Below, one piece after another: positions 56,501 to 64,000 of a stretch of DNA of 64,000 bases; the first letter of the stretch is position 1, and every line of letters begins with the position of its first letter. The notes below the pieces were generated by a model, which was given only the letters and a program-made list of their open reading frames with translations, searched no databases and was not told the origin of the DNA. The DNA comes from Corynespora cassiicola (lineage: Eukaryota > Ascomycota > Dothideomycetes > Pleosporales > Corynesporascaceae), in the NCBI GenBank assembly GCA_022059125.1, contig JAEUWY010000006.1, forward strand, positions 2,976,001 through 3,040,000. Reading direction: 5' to 3'. Both the position numbers and the translations under genes were made by a program.

Positions 56501-57450
56501 ATAATAATATATAATTTAGTTCTTTTTACCTGTCTATCCGTATTGTTGTAATTTTTATACTCTACTTTAGGTTCGTGCCTGATAATAACCTAGAAAAGCT
56601 ACTTAATATCTATAAAAATTAATATAATTATAAAAGTATTTAAAACATTTTTTAATTTTATAAAAATATTTTAAGTAAAACATTAAAAAGTAAAAAGCTT
56701 TATAATAATATTTTTAGAAAAAAAATTTTCTAAAAAAAGAAACAGAAAAAAATTCTAGTAAGTTTAAAATAAATTTAAAAAAATAACTTTAGAAAAAACT
56801 TTAAACTTTTAAAAAAATAAACTAAAAAATTTAGCTATATAAAATATATTTATAAAATAATTATAAAATAAAAAAAAATTATAAAAAAATTATAATAGTT
56901 TATAAACAGAATATTTTAAAGTAAAAAAAACTTTAAAAAAATAAAATAAAAATACTACTAAAAAAATTTAGAAAAGATATAAAAATGTATTATAATAATT
57001 ATTTAAAATATAAAAAATTAATTATAGCTAGATACTGCCTTTACAGTTTATTAATTTTTTTCTAAAATTTTTAGTAAACTATAGTTAATTATTATAATAA
57101 ACTTTATTACAGAATTACTTTGATTCGAATATATTAGCTAAATTTATAATATAATATTTATAGTAGTAAACTATTTAATTAAAATAGCTTACTATATTTT
57201 AGTAAAAGCTAATTAGACTGCTTTTAATTTAGTATAAATATAATTAAAAAAATAATCTGCTTATAGTACTTTAAAAAATATTATATTAGATTAAAAACTA
57301 ATTAAATAAATTTAAAAATTTAAAATACTTTCTGCTACTACTTAAACTTATTTAAAATTTTATTATTTATATACTATTTAGAAATAAATAAACAGACTAA
57401 AAAGTAGAATTAAATACTTAAATAGCATTTATACTATTACTATTATTTAA
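53573..57450 (+). mobile_element. Relict Gypsy retrotransposon, copy 2, internally deleted
   Basis: Begins at about 51398 before Tc1 copy 2 and continues from 53573. It aligns with copy 1 to about 56,575 (copy 1 position 49,075), skips the RT region and resumes at the integrase remnant near 56,990. It lacks the 1.6-kb insertion and Tc1 copy 1. Dead. Confidence 0.7.
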
Positions 57451-59400
57451 AAGAATGTATATTTTATGAAAAAAGTAATTAATAAAATTTTTTTTTATAG
57501 AAATATAAAAATATCTAGTAAAATAAAAAAAACTATTTTAAAGAAAATATTAAAAAAAAAGTTTAAAAAAGAGTATAATAGTTTACAAAATACCGTTTAT
57601 ACTAAAAAAAAAGTATAAAAATTATTTTTAGCTTTTTAAAGATAAAAAGAATTATTTTAGCCCATAATAGACTAGAAAATTATTAAAAAAAAAATAGAAT
57701 TTTCGCCACTTCTAACCCGTTTTAAACTACTTTAAATTATTTTAAACTATAATAAACTAAAAAAAGAATAACGATTAGATAGAAATACCTAGTATTAAAA
57801 AAAAGCTATTTTTATCTATAAAGATTTTTCTAAAAAAAAAAAATCTATTTTAAATTTTTATACTTAGATGTTTAACACCACTATTTTTTTTAAAAAAAAA
57901 TTAGAAAAGTTAGAAATTAATTGTTTAAATTTTTTAGTAAATTTATTTTTTTTATTAAAAAATATCTAAAAACGCTAATTTTTAAGCTTTATAATCTGCT
58001 AAAAAAGTTTGAATTTTTTTATTTAATTTTTAATTTAGTATTAAAAGCAGTTTAGCTTATCTAAATCTAAAAAAATAAATAAAGTAAACTAGTTTATAAT
58101 AGCTTATAATAATACAGTTTATTTTTTTCTAGAAAGTATTAGAGTTAACAGTATTATTTTTAATTTTATTATTTATAAACTTATTAAAAAAATATATATT
58201 AGCTTTCATTTTAGTAGTTATAATTTTTTTATTACGTTTATAACTGCTAAAAACTATTTTAAATATAGAAAAATCTACAGAACTGATAATACTGTTATAA
58301 AGTTTTAAGTAAATAAAGTAAAAAATAATCTTTTTATAATAAGTTAGAATAATTTACTTTTACCTACTAAAAAGTAAAATAAACTATTTACTAGTTAAGT
58401 TACTTAAAAATAAACTTATAAATTTTAACTAATTCAAATTTTTTTATTTAAAGCTAATTAGAAATATATATAACTATTTTTCTAAAAGCAGATATATTAA
58501 TAGTTTTTTTATACTTTTTATTACGGAGATAAACTAAAATAAAATTAATTTTATTAAAATTATTAGTAATAGCTTTAGAAATTTAAAAGAAGTTATAATA
58601 TATTATTATAACTTAAAATTTTTTAAAAAAAGCTAAACACTTATAGTATAGTACTTCTAGTTATCTATAAAGTATTAAAAATACTTTTTATAAAGTAAAA
58701 CTATATTATTATTAGTTTAGTACGTTTATTTCCTATAAGGATATTTATTACTTTTATTAACTATAAATATAAAATATCTAATTTATTAAAGAAAATAATA
58801 TTTACTTTTAGTAAAAAAAAGTAATATATAAAGTATAAATATAATAGATATGTTAACTATTATTTAAAATATTATTTCTAACTACAGTAGAGTTTATAAT
58901 AACTTGTTATAAACTATAATAAATTAAAATAAAAAAAATAAAATAATAAGTCTAAATTACATTTTAGAAAACTTAGTTAGTTAAAAACTATATAAAAAAA
59001 GCAAAAGTAAAATATTATAAAGTATATTACTTTATAATACTTTTTAATAATTTATTTTTTAGAATAAAAAGCTAAAAATAAATTTTAAAAGTTAGATATT
59101 TAAAAAAATAGAAAAAAAAATTAAATTAAAAAAAGTTAAAAAAGTTTTTTTTATATTTTTTAATTAGTAAAAATTTAAAGTATTTACAGACAGTAAACTT
59201 TACTACTATTTTACTTTACTTTTTACTTAAATTTTTTTTTATTTCTAAAAAACGTATATAAATAGCTTATAAAAAGCTATTTTTTTTAAAAAAACATATA
59301 TAATAAACTATTATAATATATAAAAAGAAAGTAAAAAGTAAAAGCAGTTTTTTTCTTACTTACTTTTACTTTTTTTTAATTTAGTTATTTAATATAATTA
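57451..59400 (+). mobile_element. Partial third Gypsy-related copy
   Basis: Segments such as 58,780-58,920 align with 48,010-48,120 of copy 1 (a Gag-side region). More diverged than copies 1 and 2. Limits approximate. Confidence 0.5.
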
Positions 59401-61279
59401 CTTTTAAAAGCAGAAATAGTAATAAAAAAATAATACAAAATTTTAGACGTAGTTATAATCTATAAAAGTATTATAAGCTATAAACGTAGGCTAATAGCAG
59501 AGCTAACAGAGTTGTACTACTATAGCTAGTTACGTAATATACTTAATTAATTAATCTATTTAGTAGTACTAAGTAACTAAACCGAGCTAAGTAACAGCTT
59601 TAGGTATATATATATAGTTTACATAATTATATTTTATAATTATATTTACTTTATTAGTAAATTTATTATTTAGAATTAACTAATAATTTATTATACTCTA
59701 TTGCTAATATAGAGATTTATATAGTATATTACACTTTATTTTACTTACGTAATTTTACTAGTGTTTATTTCTAAATATTAACTTAAGCAGCTATTTACTT
59801 TTTAATTTTACTTATAGTTTATAGTATAGCTTTAATATTATAAATATTTTTTAAAATAAGTACTATTTTAAAATTATGCGTATTTTTAACTTTAACTAAT
59901 AGTAATATTAGTACTAAAGCTACTACTAGTATACTTATATAATTTAATATAGCAGATAATATTTTTATTAAAGTAGTAATATTTAATTTTTACTATAAAA
60001 AATAAAATAAATTTAAAAACTAGCTTTTATAGTTTAACTTTTTTTTAATTTTAAAAAAAAACGTATTATATTTACAGCTACGTATATAAAAAGTTAAATA
60101 CTTTAATAAATTAAACTAGCTTTTATTAAGTATAAAAACACTAAAGCTAATAATAATATTAATTAATAGATAAATTTTTTTTAATAAATTTAAAAAAAAC
60201 ATTAAATAAGTTTTTAAATTTTTTAACAAAAATATAATTACTAAATAAGCTATTTAATATTTTAAGTAATAAGTTTTAGCTGCTAACTACGTTAATAAAT
60301 TTTAGTAATTATTAATTTTTACTAAATAAAATAATAAGTATTTATAATAATATATTATTAAAAACTTAAATTTAATATTAAAAAAAAACTTATATATTTT
60401 AAAGCTTAATTTAATACGCTTAAATAATTTATAAATAAATTTATTAATATTAATTAAAAACTATATAAATTACGTATAAAATTATACTAAAACTAGAATC
60501 TATAATATAAATAACGTACTAAACTAAGCTACAGTCAAAAATTCTGTAATACTAATATTAGTAAATAAGTTGAATATAAAGTAATATATTTTACTTATAA
60601 CACTTATAATAACAAACTAATAGTTTTTAGTAATATCTAAAGATTAAAATAAAAAAATAAAAAATAAAAAATTAGAAAAAAATTTAAAAACAGTAATTAT
60701 AAAGTTATTATTTTTATAAATAAGTTAGTTAATACACAGAAAAACTTTAGTATAAATAATAATATTTTTATTTTTTTAAATATAAAACTTTTCTTACTTT
60801 TATAATAAAATATTAGCTACTATATTTATAAAGTTAGATTAGTAAGTAATTTTACAGTATACTTTTATAAGTTTATTAGCTTACTAAACTTTCTTTTATA
60901 ATAGTAGCTGTTTTATACTAAAGTATTTTAATATATAATAATTAGTTAGAATTTTAAAAAAATAGTACAGGCTAATTAGCTAGTTATTTTAGTATTTAAT
61001 AACTCTAATAACTGCTAATATTTTTTTATTATAAATATTATAGTTTATTTCTGCAGTAGTTATAGTTTTAAAAAAATTAATAACTAAATACTATTTTTTA
61101 TTATTCTACTTTTACGTAAAAACGCCAGCTAAAACTTTATTACTAGTATTAATTTTTAATTAAATTATCTAAATTAGAAAATATTATATAATAATATTAT
61201 TTAAAATAAAAGCTTTTTTAAAACGTTTAAATACAGCGCTTTTTTTTTCTAAAAATATAAAAAGCGCCTGTTTTTATTA
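59401..61279. other. AT-rich sequence, unassigned
   Basis: No ORF of note and no repeat I could match by eye to the neighbouring elements. Confidence 0.4.
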
Positions 61280-63078
61280 GCTAAGCTCGGCTACAAGCAT
61301 CCCGGCTACATCTTATTCCGGCCACTCCGGAGCAACTTGGCCACCACAATCAATTTCAACTACTTTTAACACCAGCTATCTATAATAGACGCTAGAGAAC
61401 TAGCTATACAAAGCGCTATCGCTGATTTTAATATAGGCTTTTTTAACAGCTAGCGAGCAGCTGCTAAAACGTACAGCTTTTTTTAATTTATACTATAAAG
61501 CTGTATAAAAAACTAGATACGTAAAACTGTAAGCGGTTAATACTAATAACAGCTAAGCTTTAAGTAAAAAAAGTTTTTTATTAAATAAATTTTTAAAAAA
61601 AAAGCTTTAAAATAATTTTTTTTATATGCTTAGGCCTGTAAAATACCTATCTAAATTCTCTATATAAATAGTAATTAAACTTTTTTTAGTAAGCGCTAAA
61701 TTATTAACTTTATTAATTATAATTTATAGATAGTTTTAATTATAAATAAAAAGTTTAAAGCTTTAAAAGCTAATACTGCTACTCTAGCTTAGGTACAGGT
61801 TTTTTTAGAGCTATTTAAACATATAAAACTAAAACTAAATATCTAGTTTAAAAACTTATATAATATAGATAAAAGTAGATTAGGTTTAGAGATATATACA
61901 AACAGCTAAGTTTTTACTAGCTTATAAAAAAAAAAAACTTACGTTAAAAGCCTAAAAAATTATAAGTAAATTACTATACTTAAGTGTATTTTAGTTATAA
62001 AAGCTAAGCTAAGTTTAGTAGTAATTTTTAAAAACTAAATATTTTAAATAATATAGTTCCCGGCCGAATTAATTTTTTATTAGTTTTATATAATTTTAAA
62101 AAATAGCTAAATATTAAATAAAATCGGCTGCGAGTAGCTATAGCGTATATTTATACTAAAAACAGTTTATAGCTAGTTTTAGCTTTAGATACTTATACTA
62201 AATAGCTATAGCAGCTATATTAGTCTAAATTTTTTTTAGCTGTGTAAGCAGAATTAGATTTTTTTTTTTTTATTTTTATATACTATATATCTTCTCCAGC
62301 TTTTTAATTTTACTAAATTCTCTGTTATTAAATTAAAATATTATTAAGCTATTCTAGCTCTGGCTATAATTAATAATACAGCTCCTATTAAAAAAAACGT
62401 TTTATTACTTACTATAGCTAAGCTAGAAAGTAAAGCTTTACTAAATATGTAATTTAAACTAGCTAAAAAGCAGCTAGCTTATTACTATTTAATATTAATT
62501 ACGTGCTAAAATTTTTCTAAATAATAACTTAGCTAGCTATTCTGCTAGTTTAAAAAAAAGCTGTATTATTAATAGAAAATTTTATAACTACTTTTTAGAA
62601 GTTTTAAAACTTTTATTAAACTTAGTAAAAAGTTTAAATAACTAAAAAAGTTAGCCGTAGAACCTAGCTGTTACTTTATAAAGTTAAAAAAAGTTTTTTA
62701 AAAGCTAATATAAAAGCTGCAGATTTTAAAGCTAAAAATTAAAAGCTAAAAAACTAGCTAGCTACGCTTAGGCCTTAAAGCTCTTATTATTAAATTTATA
62801 TAAACTCTAATTAATAATTTATAGATATTAAGAATATAAAAGCTGTAATAGGCTAATTAGTAGCTTAGCCGGCTTAGCCGGCTCACTAAAATAATTATAC
62901 AGAAAAAAAAAAGCTTTTAAAAATACTACGGTAGTTACTGCAGAAACCCTCTAGTTTATATATTTTAAATAGCGAGCTTAGTAGCAATATACGTGTTTTT
63001 ACGAAGTAGCTTATTTTTTTAGCTGTAGCCGGAATAGAGGTTAGCCGGGATGCTTATAGCTGAGCTTAAGTTAAAAAA
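61280..63078 (+). mobile_element. pogo/Fot1-type DNA transposon, RIP-degraded
   Basis: About 1.8 kb with inverted ends of about 45 bp: left AAGCTCGGCTACAAGCATCC, right (reversed) AAGCTCAGCTATAAGCATCC, both followed by CGGCT and ATTCCGGC. Inside the left end a frame from 61,387 reads IDARELAIQSAIADFN, then a stop and RAAAKT, fitting the psq-type helix-turn-helix that opens Fot1/pogo transposases, with the start ATG changed to ATA. A YNIDKSRLGL segment near 61,860 fits the WNxDExG start of the DDE domain with Glu to Lys. Exact TA duplication not certain. Confidence 0.78.
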
Positions 63079-64000
63079 TAAATAATTCTGCTATAGTTTT
63101 TAATTTAGTTATAGTAGAAGTTATAAAAACTAAAAAAAGCTTTACAGCTTTTTAAAAATAGTTAGCTTTTTTTATTTTAAAATAGCTTCTGTTTTTTTTA
63201 AAAAAAATTATATTTTATTAGTAAAAATAATAAAGTTTAAAATTTTAGTTTACTTTACAGTAAAATTACTTTTTTTTATATTAACTTATTAATAGAATTT
63301 TTTTAACTATTTTACAACTTTTTATACGTATTTTTTATATTTTAAAAAATTAAATAAGTATATTAGAATATTGTCTATATAGATAGTACAGAACTTATTA
63401 ATATAATTACTAAAACGTAGCAGGTCTGTTATAAAAACTAAAAAATATTATATAATATTTATAATTACTATACTAAAAATAAAAAGTAGTTAAATTTTTT
63501 AAAAATTTATTTATATAAATACAGTAAAAAGTTTAGTAAATATTAAGTTTAGTAAAAATTTTAGATTTTTCTAAAAGTATAAAAAATTTTTAAATTAGTA
63601 GTACTATTATTACGTTTTTTTTAGTAAAAATATTTAATTTTTAATAGTTAATACAGAATTTTTATTTTTTACTAGATTTTTTAGTAAAAAGTATAGGCGA
63701 AATATAAAATATATCGCTAGTAATAATAAAATTTTATTTAATATAAGTATTTAGCCAAACTTTTAGTAGTTATAAATATTTAACTAATATATTATATAAT
63801 AGGCTAGTTACTAGCGTGTCTACGCTTTAAATAAATTTAATTTTATAATTAATATTAAAGTAATAAAATATAAAAATATTTAAGTTAATTTTAAAAAACT
63901 AGCTAACGCGGAGATCTGCCCAGCTTAAATAAAATAACTTTTTTTCTAATTTTTTAGTAATATTAGATTTTTTTTTTTACTAGTTTTTTTATAATTATTT
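63079..64000. other. AT-rich sequence, unassigned
   Basis: Continuation of the RIP compartment. No feature recognised. Confidence 0.4.

Larger units (their letters stand above)
42301..64000. other. AT-rich, RIP-degraded transposon compartment
   Basis: Nearly every codon position of the recognisable transposons has moved to A or T. Typical changes are CAA or TGG to stop, GAT to AAT and ATG to ATA, the pattern of repeat-induced point mutation. No host gene is visible. Confidence 0.9.

Noticed and set aside
42301..56580. A single Gypsy element with 3-kb LTRs
   Set aside because: The repeated part contains coding-side sequence and the second copy resumes in the integrase region, so two tandem, separately damaged copies fit better.

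Overview
The window is chromosomal DNA of a filamentous ascomycete (Pezizomycotina). The evidence is short spliceosomal introns (43-86 nt, GT..AG with CTAAC/CTGAC-like branch sites), fungus-specific families (DUF3435 tyrosine recombinase, DUF3723, ferric reductase, bZIP) and a large AT-only compartment whose relict transposons show RIP-type C:G to T:A damage. Genus and species cannot be read from the sequence. No rRNA, tRNA or CRISPR array was seen.

There are two compartments with a sharp edge at about 42,300. Positions 1-42,300 have ordinary base composition and look like the interior and captain end of a giant Starship transposon. The captain, a DUF3435 tyrosine recombinase (41803-39397, minus strand, five exons, 720 aa), is the last gene before the edge and points inward. 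Behind it lie two families that recur as Starship cargo: a DUF3723 protein (32931-35348) and a ferric reductase (30856-29017). Since no AT-rich flank reappears to the left, the whole of 1-42,300 is probably inside the element, whose other end lies beyond position 1.

Cargo from the left: a TPR-like gene running off the edge (1-2349, minus); a cluster of small unknown genes at 5.2-7.7 kb, two of which share a C-terminal motif; a C2H2-type zinc-finger gene (7926-9384); an unknown two-exon gene (10582-11394); a 5.6-kb Copia retrotransposon with an unbroken 1616-residue polyprotein and near-identical LTRs (13488-19128); a bZIP regulator (19848-20786); a polytopic membrane protein (about 22118-23175); a solo LTR; a MULE transposase with two nonsense codons (25408-27602); a TA-flanked 141-bp MITE; the ferric reductase; a protein-kinase-like gene lacking the DFG aspartate (31098-32179); the DUF3723 gene; an 18-bp minisatellite of 20 units; nested inverted Copia LTRs forming a long palindrome; Myb/SANT-like gene remnants; and the captain.

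Positions 42,301-64,000 are almost pure A+T. They hold two tandem relict Gypsy elements and part of a third, two Tc1/mariner copies with long inverted repeats and TA duplications (42530-44656 and 51450-53570), a 1.6-kb insertion bounded by 12-bp direct repeats, and a pogo/Fot1-type transposon (about 61280-63078). The two Gypsy copies give the empty site for each other's Tc1 insertion. They also suggest that the Starship entered a TTAC site in the first Gypsy copy. Most intron positions given here are my own splice reconstructions, checked for reading phase and, where possible, for continuity of family motifs.
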